A stretch of 51,226 nucleotides of DNA from Paracoccaceae bacterium (GCA_007694945.1 REER01000067.1:1-51226), one strand, 5' to 3'. Positions 17,034-25,926 are shown, numbered from the stretch's first letter. Translations and numbers: made by a program. The notes: generated by a model from the letters alone, not told the origin.

Positions 17034-18022
17034 CCCGCACTGTCATCGAATCGGCCACGAAAACAGTGGTCATCGGCTTTGATGAGCCCTTTTGCGTCAT
17101 TGGCGAGCGCATCAATCCGACTGGGCGCAAGAAACTCGCCGCCGAACTGGAAGCGGGTGATTTCTCGACGGTCGAGCGCGATGCGCTCGAACAGGTGGCC
17201 TGTGGTGCAATGGTGCTGGATATCAATTCCGGCGCGGTGTTCTCGAACAAGATGGCCGAGGACCCGCGTTATGCCGACAACAACTTTGTCGAGCCGCCGC
17301 TGATGCGCGAGCTGTGCATGCGGGTGCAGGCGCAGGTTGATGTGCCGCTCTGCATCGATTCGTCTGTGCCCGAGGCGCTCAAGGCGGGGCTCGAGGCGAC
17401 ATCGGGTCGTCCGTTGCTGAACTCGGTCACGGGCGAGGAGGAACGACTGGAGGCGATCCTGCCGCTGGTGAAGCAATACAATGTGCCGGTGGTGGCGATT
17501 TCCAATGACGATACCGGGATTTCCGAGGACCCGGAGGTGCGTTTCGCCGTTGCCAAGAAGATCGTTGAGCGTGCTGCGGATTATGGCATTCCGGCGCATG
17601 ATATCGTCGTCGACCCTCTGGTCATGCCGATCGGCGCGATGGCGACGGCCGGGCATCAGGTCTTTGCCCTTGTCCGTCGTCTGCGTGAGGAGCTTGGTGT
17701 CAACACGACCTGTGGCGCCTCGAATATCAGTTTCGGCCTGCCCAACCGGCACGGGGTGAATGCGGCCTTCCTGCCGATGGCGATCGGCGCGGGTATGACC
17801 AGCGCCATCATGAACCCGGTGCGCTCGGTCGAGATGGAGGCCATCCGCGCTGCCAATCTGCTACTCAATCACGACCCCAATGGTGGTGCGTGGATCGGGC
17901 TGTCGAAGGTGCTCGACGCGATGAAGGAAAGCGGCGCGAGCTTCGCCGAAGCTTCGCGCGCTGCCATGGAGGCAGGCGCACGCACTGGCGGGCGCCGGGG
18001 TGGCAGGCGCGTGCGGGGCTGA
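17030..18022 (+). CDS. Methyltetrahydrofolate:corrinoid methyltransferase (DHPS-like pterin-binding domain)
   Basis: A roughly 330-residue protein; I place the start at the ATG at 17030, which overlaps the previous stop. It has the pterin-binding TIM barrel seen in MetH domain 2, MtvC/AcsE and DHPS: CVIGERINPTGRKKLA, GAMVLDINSG, PLCIDSSVPEALKAGL, PLLNSVTGEE, VVVDPLVMPIGA and TTCGASNISFGLPNR. These proteins pass the methyl group of CH3-THF to a corrinoid protein. No corrinoid-binding protein or homocysteine-binding domain is adjacent, so those partners lie elsewhere. It may be the pterin module of a split methionine synthase or belong to a methylamine/betaine demethylation system. Confidence 0.85.
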   Translation: MTRTVIESATKTVVIGFDEPFCVIGERINPTGRKKLAAELEAGDFSTVERDALEQVACGAMVLDINSGAVFSNKMAEDPRYADNNFVEPPLMRELCMRVQAQVDVPLCIDSSVPEALKAGLEATSGRPLLNSVTGEEERLEAILPLVKQYNVPVVAISNDDTGISEDPEVRFAVAKKIVERAADYGIPAHDIVVDPLVMPIGAMATAGHQVFALVRRLREELGVNTTCGASNISFGLPNRHGVNAAFLPMAIGAGMTSAIMNPVRSVEMEAIRAANLLLNHDPNGGAWIGLSKVLDAMKESGASFAEASRAAMEAGARTGGRRGGRRVRG

Positions 18023-18029
18023 TCTGCGC

Positions 18030-18344
18030 TCAGAACTTGGTGCTGCGCAAGACTTCGACGCTTTCGATCCAGACAACACCGGGTTGTTCGGCCATCACCT
18101 CTTGCGTGAGGCGCTGCGCCAGGGCGTCAGCCTTGGCGCGGTCGCGCAGCACCACTTCGAACTTGACGATGGCGAATTCGCGCACCAGTTGGGCCGCCTG
18201 CGCCCGATGCACACCATGCGTGCCGCGCCCGCCACCGGGGAAGATGGACCAGCCGGCGAGCCCGGCCTCTTGCATCAGTGCCTCGACCTGCGGTTTGAGC
18301 AGGCGTTCAACGATGATGGTCAGTTTCACGGCGGGCGTTGTCAT
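18030..18344 (-). CDS. sbtB: PII-like signalling protein SbtB
   Basis: A 104-residue ferredoxin-like PII relative. It begins KLTIIVERLLKPQVEALMQEAGLAGWSIFPGGGRG, with the alpha-beta core and a glycine-rich T-loop region, GGGRGTHGVHRA. SbtB proteins form trimers that bind adenyl nucleotides (cAMP/AMP/ADP/ATP in cyanobacteria) and clamp the bicarbonate transporter SbtA. The start overlaps the sbtA stop by 4 bases on the minus strand, so the two are strictly coupled. It ends 8 bases from the methyltransferase stop, a tight convergence. Confidence 0.85.
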   Translation of the reverse strand: MTTPAVKLTIIVERLLKPQVEALMQEAGLAGWSIFPGGGRGTHGVHRAQAAQLVREFAIVKFEVVLRDRAKADALAQRLTQEVMAEQPGVVWIESVEVLRSTKF

Positions 18345-19339
18345 GGCTGCAACAGCATTTCGGCGAGGGTCATCCAGAGCGGGATCGACAGCAACGCGAC
18401 AGGGGTGCCGACACTGGTCGATGTCCCAATATAGACGGCAGGATTTGCCGAGGGAATGGCCACCCGCAATGTCGGGGGGCCGGACACATCCGAACTTGAT
18501 GCGGCCATCACCGCGAGCATGACCACGCCACCGGCCGAGAAGCCGGTGGCGAGATGGATCGCCCAGCCCAGCGAGAAGCCGAGCGCGCCATGCAGGAGGG
18601 GCGCAAGCAGGCCATAGGCGGCATAGACATGCGCCACGCGGCGTAACTCTGCCAGCCGTGCATAGGCTTCCATCCCCATCACCAGCATCAGAAGCGACAA
18701 CAGCCCGCGAAAGAGCGGCTCGTAGAAGCTCTCGAACACCGGGTCCGGGCGCGTGAGCAGCCCGAGTGCGATGCCCAGCAGCAGCGCCGAGAGCGCAGAG
18801 CCGCGCAGGCTGTCCAGGATCAGGCTGCGCAAGCGCGTGCGGGGACGGGAGCCCTTGCCCCTGCGCGCCATCTTCGCGAGCACGATTGCGGCCAGCAATG
18901 CAGGGATATCCATGAACGGGTAGAGCGCAGGCGCCCAGGCTTCATAGGCAATTCCGTCCTCTTCCATGATCACCATCGCGGCTGCGAGGGTCGAGACCGA
19001 CACCGCGCCGAACAGCCCTGCTGTGGCGATGCCGTCTTCTTTCGGCACACCTGGGATAAGGCAAAGCGTGATGCGCCCTAGCAGCACAATCACCAGACCA
19101 AGGCCCGTGGCGGCAAGCGCAGGCAGCAGCAATTCGACTGGGTCGGCGGCGCGGAGCGCCAAACCTGCGCCCATGCCGATCTTGAGCAGCAGCAACAGCA
19201 CAATGAACTGGTAGATTGGATCAGGGATTTCCAACCGGCTGCCGAGCGCCGCCAGCAACATGCCGCCAATCAGGAACGCAAGTGTCGGTTTCTGGAGTTG
19301 GGTTATAAAGAGCCCAAAAAATTCGAGGGCGGTGCTCAT
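18341..19339 (-). CDS. sbtA: SbtA-family sodium-dependent bicarbonate transporter
   Basis: A 332-residue inner-membrane protein with about ten hydrophobic segments arranged as two repeats. Polar inter-helix motifs are typical of SbtA: IPDPIYQFIVLLLLLKIGMGAG, GLFGAVSVSTLAAAMVIMEEDG, and near the end AASSSDVSGPPTLRVAIPSANPAVYIGTSTSVGTP, which forms part of the sodium/bicarbonate site. Proteins of this family import bicarbonate with sodium. The loop ARRGKGSRPRTRLR separates the halves. The coupled sbtB supports the assignment. No carboxysome or RuBisCO gene is in the window, so the destination of the imported bicarbonate is unknown. Confidence 0.88.
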   Translation of the reverse strand: MSTALEFFGLFITQLQKPTLAFLIGGMLLAALGSRLEIPDPIYQFIVLLLLLKIGMGAGLALRAADPVELLLPALAATGLGLVIVLLGRITLCLIPGVPKEDGIATAGLFGAVSVSTLAAAMVIMEEDGIAYEAWAPALYPFMDIPALLAAIVLAKMARRGKGSRPRTRLRSLILDSLRGSALSALLLGIALGLLTRPDPVFESFYEPLFRGLLSLLMLVMGMEAYARLAELRRVAHVYAAYGLLAPLLHGALGFSLGWAIHLATGFSAGGVVMLAVMAASSSDVSGPPTLRVAIPSANPAVYIGTSTSVGTPVALLSIPLWMTLAEMLLQP

Positions 19340-19420
19340 CGTGGCCCTTCACGATATGGCACGTCACTTTCCCAGAAATCATGGCGCAGCCCTTCCCTGA
19401 AGGCTGCGCACATCGTCATG

Positions 19421-20680
19421 TCATCCGGCGCTCGCTGCGGTTTTCTTCGCATCCGCGTAGATAATCAGCGGCGCCGCGTCTGAAGTCACGGCTTCTTCAT
19501 TGACAACCACTTCAGTGACATTCTCGAGGCCGGGCAGGTCGAACATGGTATCGAGCAGGATATCTTCCATGATCGAGCGCAACCCGCGCGCGCCAGTCTT
19601 GCGTGCAATCGCGCGTCTGGCGATGGCGCGCAGCGCCTCGTCGGTGAAGGACAGTTCTGCGCCTTCGATATCGAAGAGTTTCTGATACTGCCGGACCAGA
19701 GCGTTCTTGGGCTCGGTCAGGATCGTGACCAGCGCATCTTCATCCAGATCCATCAGCGTGGCAACAACCGGGAGACGACCGACAAATTCGGGAATCAGAC
19801 CGAATTTCAGCAAGTCCTCGGGTTCAAGCGACTTGAGCGATTCGCCGATTGTGATGGTTTTCTCGTCCTTCACATCGGCGCCAAAACCGATGGCCGAGCC
19901 CTTGCCGCGCTGGTTGATGATTCGGTCGAGACCGGCAAATGCGCCGCCGCAGATGAAGAGGATATTGGTCGTGTCGACTTGCAGGAATTCCTGCTGCGGA
20001 TGCTTGCGCCCGCCTTGTGGCGGCACGCTCGCGACTGTGCCTTCCATCAGCTTCAGCAGCGCCTGCTGCACCCCTTCGCCCGAGACATCACGGGTAATCG
20101 AGGGGTTGTCGGACTTCCGCGTGATCTTGTCGACCTCATCGATATAGACGATACCGCGCTGGGCGCGCTCGACATTGTACTCGGACGCCTGCAGGAGCTT
20201 GAGGATGATGTTCTCGACATCCTCACCGACATAGCCGGCCTCAGTCAGCGTGGTCGCATCGGCCATGGTGAAGGGAACGTCGAGGATGCGCGCCAGCGTT
20301 TGCGCCAGCAGGGTTTTGCCGCAGCCCGTGGGGCCGATCAAAAGGATGTTGGATTTCGAAAGCTCGACGTCACCGGCCTTGCCGGTGTGGTTGAGCCGCT
20401 TGTAGTGGTTATGCACGGCGACCGACAGCACGCGTTTCGCCTGCTCCTGCCCAATGACATAATCGTCGAGTACTTGGCAGATCTCACTCGGGGTGGGCAC
20501 TCCGTCGGTGGATTTCAACCCGCCCGATTTTGTCTCTTCGCGGATAATATCCATGCATAGCTCGACGCATTCATCGCAGATGAAAACGGTCGGACCAGCG
20601 ATCAGCTTGCGAACTTCGTGCTGAGACTTACCACAGAAGGAGCAATACAGGGTGTTTTTACTGTCGGAATCGGCGGGCAT
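19421..20680 (-). CDS. clpX: ClpXP protease ATP-binding subunit ClpX
   Basis: The AAA+ unfoldase of ClpXP. The 419-residue protein has the zinc-binding N-domain with C13, C16, C35 and C38 (YCSFCG, FICDEC). The Walker A motif GPTGCGKT lies at 116-123, followed by the GYVGED pore loop, a Walker B ([10 protein letters not shown]), the [11 protein letters not shown] stretch, and the sensor 2 region [11 protein letters not shown]. The IGF-type ClpP-binding loop is present as SAIGFGADV. It lies 150 bases downstream of clpP on the same strand, with an unusual pair of interleaved inverted repeats in that spacer. Confidence 0.97.
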   Translation of the reverse strand: MPADSDSKNTLYCSFCGKSQHEVRKLIAGPTVFICDECVELCMDIIREETKSGGLKSTDGVPTPSEICQVLDDYVIGQEQAKRVLSVAVHNHYKRLNHTGKAGDVELSKSNILLIGPTGCGKTLLAQTLARILDVPFTMADATTLTEAGYVGEDVENIILKLLQASEYNVERAQRGIVYIDEVDKITRKSDNPSITRDVSGEGVQQALLKLMEGTVASVPPQGGRKHPQQEFLQVDTTNILFICGGAFAGLDRIINQRGKGSAIGFGADVKDEKTITIGESLKSLEPEDLLKFGLIPEFVGRLPVVATLMDLDEDALVTILTEPKNALVRQYQKLFDIEGAELSFTDEALRAIARRAIARKTGARGLRSIMEDILLDTMFDLPGLENVTEVVVNEEAVTSDAAPLIIYADAKKTAASAG

Positions 20681-20758
20681 CAGGAACCTCTGTGGTCTTT
20701 GCAGCGATAGGGTCTTGGCAACGGGTGATTGGCCACCTTCTTGCTGTTAAACGTAGGT

Positions 20759-20815
20759 CAGAGTTCAGACCGGGACAATGCCTAACTGCATCGCAACTCT
20801 GGAATTCCCGGTCTG
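20759..20815 (-). ncRNA. Interleaved inverted repeats in the clpP-clpX spacer (candidate RNA switch)
   Basis: On the minus strand the order is CAGACCGGGA (20815-20806), ATTC, CAGAGTT (20801-20795), a 19-nt link, TCCCGGTCTG (20775-20766), AACTCTG (20765-20759). The first arm pairs perfectly with the third (10 bp) and the second with the fourth (7 bp). The pairs cross rather than nest, so they are either mutually exclusive or form a pseudoknot. The element lies in the untranslated spacer between the clpP stop and the clpX start. Its function is unknown. Confidence 0.45.
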
Positions 20816-20830
20816 TTCCCGATGCAAACC

Positions 20831-21454
20831 TCATGAAAGCTTAATTTCGGCGCGCGAAGTCACGATATCGTCAATATGTCCCCACTCTTTCGCGTCTTCG
20901 GGCGTCATCCAGGTGTCACGGTCCAGCGCACGTTGGATGGTGTCATAGTCACGGCCCGTGTGGTTCATGTAGAGCTTGTAGAGCCGCTCACGCGTGGCCT
21001 CGATCGACTTGGCCGAGATCAGGATGTCCGAGGCCGTGCCGCGCGCCCCGCCGGAGGGCTGGTGGACGAGGAATTCAGAATGCGGGAGTGCAAAGCGCAT
21101 GCCCTTTTCGCCGCCGATGGAAATCACCGAGCCCATTGACGCTGCCAGCCCGCAGACCAGCGTCGAGACGGCCGGTTTGATATACTGCATTGTGTCGTAA
21201 ATCGACATGCCTGCAGTCACCACGCCACCGGGTGAGTTGATATACATGCTGATTTCCTTGGTCGGGTTTTCCGCTTCCAGATGCAGAAGCTGCGCCACGA
21301 CCAGGCTCGACATGCCGTCATGCACGGGGCCATTGACGAAGATGATGCGCTCTTTGAGCAGCCGCGAGAAAATATCATAGGCCCGCTCTCCCCGGCTGGT
21401 CTGCTCGACCACCATCGGGACGAGGTTCATGTAGGTTTCTATCGGGTCTGTCAT
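20831..21454 (-). CDS. clpP: ATP-dependent Clp protease proteolytic subunit
   Basis: ClpP is the barrel serine peptidase that degrades substrates fed by ClpX or ClpA. The 207-residue form starts at the ATG at 21454, giving [18 protein letters not shown], the usual N-terminus. The frame continues upstream to 21679, but that extension is not ClpP-like. The catalytic triad is Ser in [11 protein letters not shown], His in [13 protein letters not shown] and Asp in [19 protein letters not shown] precedes the start. It forms a tandem with clpX. Confidence 0.97.
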   Translation of the reverse strand: MTDPIETYMNLVPMVVEQTSRGERAYDIFSRLLKERIIFVNGPVHDGMSSLVVAQLLHLEAENPTKEISMYINSPGGVVTAGMSIYDTMQYIKPAVSTLVCGLAASMGSVISIGGEKGMRFALPHSEFLVHQPSGGARGTASDILISAKSIEATRERLYKLYMNHTGRDYDTIQRALDRDTWMTPEDAKEWGHIDDIVTSRAEIKLS

Positions 21455-21686
21455 AGGCCTGCCTTCGTTATGCGACCGAAGCGTCGGTCTGTTGATACTG
21501 GGTAGATGTTTAAGGAATCTTAGTGCTGCGCCTGAGGGGCTGCAAGGGGCGGAAATGCACTCTGCCGCGAAAGTGGTCACGGTCGGGTTGAGAGGCCGCC
21601 CGTTCGGCAGGCGCGCATCGATCCATGTCGCAACGAAAAGGGCGCACCCTGAGGTGCGCCCGAGGAACTCTTGTATCATGCAGTCG

Positions 21687-22472
21687 TTATTCTTGCTGAC
21701 CGAGGAACATCAGCAGGAACTGGAACATGTTCAGGAAGCTGATGTAGAGCGAAAGCGCCCCATCAATTGCGGCCTTGTCCAGCCATTCCTGGTCGCCTGC
21801 AGCGGCGTGGGCAACATACTCGCTCTTGATGTGCTGCGTGTAGAACGCCGTCAGTCCTGCGAAGATCAGGATACCAATCGACGAGATTGCGAACATCATC
21901 GCCGGGCTTTGCAGGAACAGGTTGACGATCATAGCCACAATCAGGCCGATAACGCCCATGATCAGGAAGGTGCCCATTCCCGACAGGTCTTTCTTCGTCG
22001 TGTAGCCCCAGAGGCTGAGGCCCGCGAAGGCAATCGCGGTGATGAAGAAAGTTTGTGTGATCGAGTAGCTGGTGAAGACCAGGAAGATTGAGCTGAGCGA
22101 GAGGCCAATCGCCGTCGCGAAGATGAAAAAGCCCAATTGCACACCCGCTGCCGAAGCCCGGCGCATCAGCGCGCCCCAGCCAAAGAGCACGAAGGCCAGC
22201 GGCGCGAACATGATCACCCAGCGCAGCGGCGAGAGGTAAATCGCACCGCCAAGCTGATTGAGCATGGTGCCGTTGGGCAGTTGCGCCACGGCCATGTTCG
22301 GATCAGTCGTTGTTGCAAGACCTGCAATGGCCCAGGCGGCGGCGGCTGTGATCAGCATGCCCACCGACATGGTGCCATAGACCTTGTTCATGTGGGCGCG
22401 AAGGCCCGCATCAATCTGTTGTGCGCGTGCTCCGCTGACGCGCTGCGTGCGCATCGTGTTGAATTCTGCCAT
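21687..22472 (-). CDS. Bax inhibitor-1 / YccA family membrane protein
   Basis: A 261-residue inner-membrane protein with about seven hydrophobic helices. Family features are the cytoplasmic N-terminus [31 protein letters not shown] for helix 1, and the end [23 protein letters not shown] with the conserved aspartate in helix 7. Homologues include the YccA modulator of FtsH and the pH-sensitive calcium leak protein BsYetJ. The start at 22472 has GGAGGT seven bases upstream and is preferred over the ATG at 22508. It is monocistronic between clpP and qor. Confidence 0.93.
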   Translation of the reverse strand: MAEFNTMRTQRVSGARAQQIDAGLRAHMNKVYGTMSVGMLITAAAAWAIAGLATTTDPNMAVAQLPNGTMLNQLGGAIYLSPLRWVIMFAPLAFVLFGWGALMRRASAAGVQLGFFIFATAIGLSLSSIFLVFTSYSITQTFFITAIAFAGLSLWGYTTKKDLSGMGTFLIMGVIGLIVAMIVNLFLQSPAMMFAISSIGILIFAGLTAFYTQHIKSEYVAHAAAGDQEWLDKAAIDGALSLYISFLNMFQFLLMFLGQQE

Positions 22473-22647
22473 GTCTACCTCCGAAAATATCGTAGGGCGC
22501 GCTTCCACACACCCAACTTACGCATAATATCGGCAAGATGCATGCATGTTTCAAGCATTTCATGACGAAAATGGACAGGATTTGATCCGAGTGCCCAAAA
22601 ACGCTGACAGGCTGCGCATCCTCCATCAGTTGCGCCGGAGCAGATTG

Positions 22648-23625
22648 CTAGTCGTCGGCTGCGATCTCGATCACCACCTTGCCAGTCGATTTCCGGCTGC
22701 GCAGCAACTCCAACCCCTCGTGAAAGCGCTCGAAGGGCAGCACATGGCTGACATGCGGGCGGATACGCCCGGCCTCGTACCAATTTAGCAGAGTGCGCAG
22801 ACTGGCGGTCAGGGTATCGGGAGCAAAACTCAGATAGCCACCCCAGTAGAGCCCGATCACGGTCAGGTTCTTCACCAACAGGATATTGGCGGGGAATTGC
22901 GGCACTTTGCCGCCCGCGAAGCCAATGGCGAGGAAACGCCCTTCGGGCCTGAGTGCGCGCAGGCTGGGTGTTGCGAGCGGCTCTCCGATGGCGTCATAAA
23001 CCACATCGACCCCGCCGGCGGCCTTCAGCGCCGTGCGCAGGTCCAGCTCGGGATCAGCCGAATCGATGACCTCGGCTGCTCCGGTCGCGCGCGCGACCTC
23101 CAGCTTCTCGGGCCCGCGTGCGACCGCGATCACCCGCGCGCCCATCGCTGCGCCGATCTCGACGGCTGTCAGTCCGACTCCGCCGGCAGCGCCGAGCACC
23201 AGCAGCGATTCGCCTTCCCGAAGTCCCGCGCGGTGCGCAAGTGCCAGATGCGAGGTGCCATAGGCGACCATAAACCCGGCGGCCTCTGTGAGCGGCATGA
23301 AATCAGGCAGGGGCACGCAGCGCTCGACGCCGCAGACAGCCACTTGCGCAAGGCCACCCTGGCCGGTGAAGGCCGCGACCCGCTGGCCGGGCACAAAGCC
23401 CGTGACTCCGGGACCGAGTTCGTCAACGGTCCCGGCAATCTCCATTCCCATGGTGAAAGGGAGGGGGGGCGTGTCCTGATACTCCCCGCGCGTCATCAGC
23501 AGGTCCGCGAAATTCAACCCGCAGGCCGCGACCTTGATGGCGATTTCGCCGTGGCCAGGTTTGGGCCGGTCGATCTCGGTGACCTCGGGTTCGGCGCCCT
23601 GTGCGCGTAGCTGAATGGCACGCAT
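22648..23625 (-). CDS. NADPH:quinone oxidoreductase family protein (zinc-free MDR)
   Basis: A 325-residue medium-chain dehydrogenase/reductase of the quinone oxidoreductase/crotonyl-CoA reductase-like branch. GroES-like N-domain: AACGLNFADLLMTRGEYQ, then PPLPFTMGMEIAGTVDELGPGV. The Rossmann motif is LVLGAAGGVGLTAVEIGAAMGARVIAVA. Structural-zinc cysteines are missing, as expected for this subgroup. The family reduces quinones or enones with NADPH; the substrate is unknown. The start at 23625 is preceded by GGAGAGGAG. The frame extends to 23679, but that part lacks family similarity. Confidence 0.9.
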   Translation of the reverse strand: MRAIQLRAQGAEPEVTEIDRPKPGHGEIAIKVAACGLNFADLLMTRGEYQDTPPLPFTMGMEIAGTVDELGPGVTGFVPGQRVAAFTGQGGLAQVAVCGVERCVPLPDFMPLTEAAGFMVAYGTSHLALAHRAGLREGESLLVLGAAGGVGLTAVEIGAAMGARVIAVARGPEKLEVARATGAAEVIDSADPELDLRTALKAAGGVDVVYDAIGEPLATPSLRALRPEGRFLAIGFAGGKVPQFPANILLVKNLTVIGLYWGGYLSFAPDTLTASLRTLLNWYEAGRIRPHVSHVLPFERFHEGLELLRSRKSTGKVVIEIAADD

Positions 23626-24028
23626 GGATTCTCCTCTCCATCTGGCGCGCAAACTGGCCTGCAAGAGATGGCTGCGCAAGCCTTCTCTACGCGACCGGTT
23701 TATGTCAGTGCAATCGAGGCAGCCGCGGGCAGATCGGACCCCGTTGCAAATTGCATTGCAATTTGCGAATATGCACCACGATTTCCGTATGATTGCGATA
23801 TCTCTGGCGCAACTTGAAGTAGGTTTGCTACGCGCTTAGGTGAGGATGGTCAAAGACTGCTCTCGCCTGAGTTGCGTTGACGCCCAATTCGCGCCGGGAA
23901 ATAGGCCGATTTATGCGTCATTATGGTGAGGCTGTGTGATTGCCGGTCGTCTGGCGGCGACGCACAAGTTGATTGGTGCGAGTCGCGCTGATTAGAGCGT
24001 GATGCGTAATTGGAGCAAGGGGTGTTAA
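23626..24028. promoter_or_regulatory. 403-bp divergent spacer with an operator-like palindrome
   Basis: No gene is supported in this stretch between the quinone oxidoreductase (minus) and the XRE regulator (plus). It contains GCAAATTG (23746-23753), CATTG and CAATTTGC (23759-23766), a perfect 8-bp inverted repeat, within a longer AT-rich run TTGCAAATTGCATTGCAATTTGC. This is a good candidate operator, perhaps of the adjacent regulator. The stretch nearest the regulator is low in structure. Confidence 0.5.
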
Positions 24029-24388
24029 ATGGTACATCAGGTGGACAAGCATGTAGGCCAGCGAATCCGGCATCGCAGGTGGCTGGTCGGAATCACGCAG
24101 CAGCAACTTGCTGAAGCCGTCGGAATCAAATTCCAGCAAATTCAGAAATATGAAACCGGCACCAATCGTGTCTCGGCTTCCCGCCTGTGGGATATCTCCC
24201 GGGCGCTGGATGTCGCGCCGAGCTTTTTCTTCGAAGGCCTCGACGGCACCGGCCAGCCAGAGACCGAAGCGGGAGATCTTCTGGAAAAGAAAGAAACGCT
24301 GGAGTTGCTGCGCACATACTACTCCATTCCCGAAGACCAGCGCCGTCGTCTGTTCGAACTCGCTCGCGCGTTGGGTCAAGCCGCCTGA
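24029..24388 (+). CDS. XRE-family helix-turn-helix regulator (PraR-like)
   Basis: A 119-residue DNA-binding protein. The N-terminal half is a Cro/CI-type five-helix domain: VGQRIRHRRWLVGITQQQLAEAVGIKFQQIQKYETGTNRVSASRLWDISRALDV, with the recognition helix around IKFQQIQKYE. The C-terminus forms two helices (KKETLELLRTYYSIPEDQRRRLFELARALG), probably for dimerisation. It resembles the alphaproteobacterial group that includes PraR, a repressor linked to biofilm and quorum sensing in rhizobia. The target here is unknown. It may autoregulate through the palindrome about 270 bases upstream. Confidence 0.88.
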   Translation: MVHQVDKHVGQRIRHRRWLVGITQQQLAEAVGIKFQQIQKYETGTNRVSASRLWDISRALDVAPSFFFEGLDGTGQPETEAGDLLEKKETLELLRTYYSIPEDQRRRLFELARALGQAA

Positions 24389-24460
24389 GACATCGCTGCG
24401 CTTGCACGCGGGTCCAATTGCTGTATCCCCTCGGGCTAATGACTGGCCAGAGGGGCAAGC

Positions 24461-25273
24461 ATGTCACTTGACCGCGGCAATCTGGACGCGACAGCGCGCG
24501 CCGAACTGCTGAGCGTCGCGCAAGAACTTGCCGATATCGCCCGCGCCGAGACATTGCGCTGGTTTCGTCAGCCATCGCTGTTGACCCAGAACAAGCTGGC
24601 CGGCGGATTTGATCCAGTGACAGAAGCCGATCGCGCCGCCGAAGCGGCCATCCGCGCGCATCTGGCGCGTCGGCGCTCTAAGGACGGCATCCTCGGCGAG
24701 GAGCATGGCGCGCGAGACAGCCATTCGGGACTGACCTGGATCATCGACCCGATCGACGGCACGCGCGGCTTTCTCGCCGGAACGCCGTGCTGGACGATTC
24801 TCATTGCGCTGGCTGATGCCGAGGGCGCGTTTCTGGGGGTGATCGACCAGCCCTATATCGGCGAGCGCTTTCTGGGGGGGCTGGGTGAGGCCTGGTACGA
24901 CGGGCCGCTCGGGCGCCACCTACTCGGAGCGCGCGCGACAGCGGCACTCCCGGACGCGTTGCTCTCCACCACGTTTCCCGAAATTGGCACCCCTGCAGAA
25001 CGCGTGGCCTTCGAGCGCGTGGCATCAAAAGTGCGTCTGACCCGCTACGGGATGGATGGCTATGCCTATGCGCTTCTTGCCGCAGGTCAGATCGATCTGG
25101 TGATCGAGGCCGGGCTGCACCCCTATGACATCGCCGCTCCGCAGGCCGTGATCGAGGCCGCAGGCGGCGTGATGACCGATTGGTCGGGCGGGCCTGTGGG
25201 AGAAACGCGGCAGGTTCTGGCGGCAGCGACCCGCGACTTGCATGCCGAGGCGCTGGCGTTGCTGGCGGGGTAG
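24461..25273 (+). CDS. hisN: Inositol monophosphatase family, probable histidinol-phosphatase
   Basis: A 270-residue Mg-dependent phosphatase. The metal site is formed by GEEHG at 79-83, IIDPIDGTRGFLAG at 95-107 and the late Asp in GLHPYDIAAPQAVIEAAGG. TRGF after DPIDG and KLAGGFDPVTEADR near residue 45 match the histidinol-phosphatase (HisN) branch better than SuhB. HisN catalyses the penultimate step of histidine synthesis in alphaproteobacteria lacking HisB-type phosphatase. This is the second member of the family in the window; the one at 338-1132 is more CysQ-like. The start at 24461 has GAGGGGCAAG upstream. Confidence 0.85.
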   Translation: MSLDRGNLDATARAELLSVAQELADIARAETLRWFRQPSLLTQNKLAGGFDPVTEADRAAEAAIRAHLARRRSKDGILGEEHGARDSHSGLTWIIDPIDGTRGFLAGTPCWTILIALADAEGAFLGVIDQPYIGERFLGGLGEAWYDGPLGRHLLGARATAALPDALLSTTFPEIGTPAERVAFERVASKVRLTRYGMDGYAYALLAAGQIDLVIEAGLHPYDIAAPQAVIEAAGGVMTDWSGGPVGETRQVLAAATRDLHAEALALLAG

Positions 25274-25359
25274 TTTCCCGGGTTTGATAGAGGCGCTTCT
25301 CGCCGCCTGCGATTATGCCGGAGGGGGTAGCCCCGCCGGACCTTCCTGCCGTTCGATGC

Positions 25360-25384
25360 AACTGCGGAAAATCTGTCCGCAGTT
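25360..25384. terminator. Hairpin between hisN and the orphan minus-strand gene
   Basis: AACTGCGGA at 25360-25368 and TCCGCAGTT at 25376-25384 form a perfect 9-bp stem with a 7-nt loop, immediately beyond the stop of the minus-strand gene at 25387 and about 90 bases beyond hisN. It can serve both converging transcripts. T-runs are poor on both sides. Confidence 0.5.
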
Positions 25385-25386
25385 CA

Positions 25387-25662
25387 TCACAAACGCCGCT
25401 TCGGCATCGCGCGCCGTCTCACTTTTGCTTCACTTGAGGCGGTTATAACATCATCAAGCTTTAGCCGATGTTTTTCAAGGTTGCGCGCCTCGATCAGCGC
25501 CGCCCATGCCTCTGGATCTCTCGTGGCGCCTAACACCTTGTATTCGGTGTCACCATCTTCCAGTGAAACCAGAAATGCTACACCTCGAGGAAATTCTACT
25601 TCTGCGTAAACTTCATCGCAATCGGGCGCTGATTGCACCGATACTTTGTAGGTCTTGTTCAT
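25387..25662 (-). CDS. Hypothetical 91-residue protein (orphan)
   Basis: I do not recognise this protein. It starts MNKTYKVSVQSAPDCDEVYAEVEF, has a beta-rich middle (GVAFLVSLEDGDTEYKVLGATRD), then a helix (PEAWAALIEARNLEKHRLKLDDVI) and a very basic tail (KVRRRAMPKRRL). No signal peptide or membrane segment. The start chosen, 25662, has AGGA six bases upstream; an upstream ATG at 25719 would add 19 residues of different character. It stands alone between hisN and ispDF with its own hairpin downstream, and its codon use is less GC-biased than its neighbours, which may indicate recent acquisition. Confidence 0.6.
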   Translation of the reverse strand: MNKTYKVSVQSAPDCDEVYAEVEFPRGVAFLVSLEDGDTEYKVLGATRDPEAWAALIEARNLEKHRLKLDDVITASSEAKVRRRAMPKRRL

Positions 25663-25926
25663 GGTCGTCCTGGCTCTCGATACCCCTCGAAGCGGCCATC
25701 CGAGCACCATTATGCGCATCTTCCGTCAGGCGCAGTCACGATTATCCTGGCATCGCCTGCCACGGTAGCCCTTCTGTCGTCGAAAACACCATCCAAAACT
25801 CGATCCCCATGATCGATTGCTCAGCTGATGTGCGGTCCTCGCGCCAACGACTGTCGTGCCCATACATGGCTCGACACCCGGCCGTCATCGCGCGCAGTAT
25901 CTCGGGAGATGACCAAGAGCGAGCGC

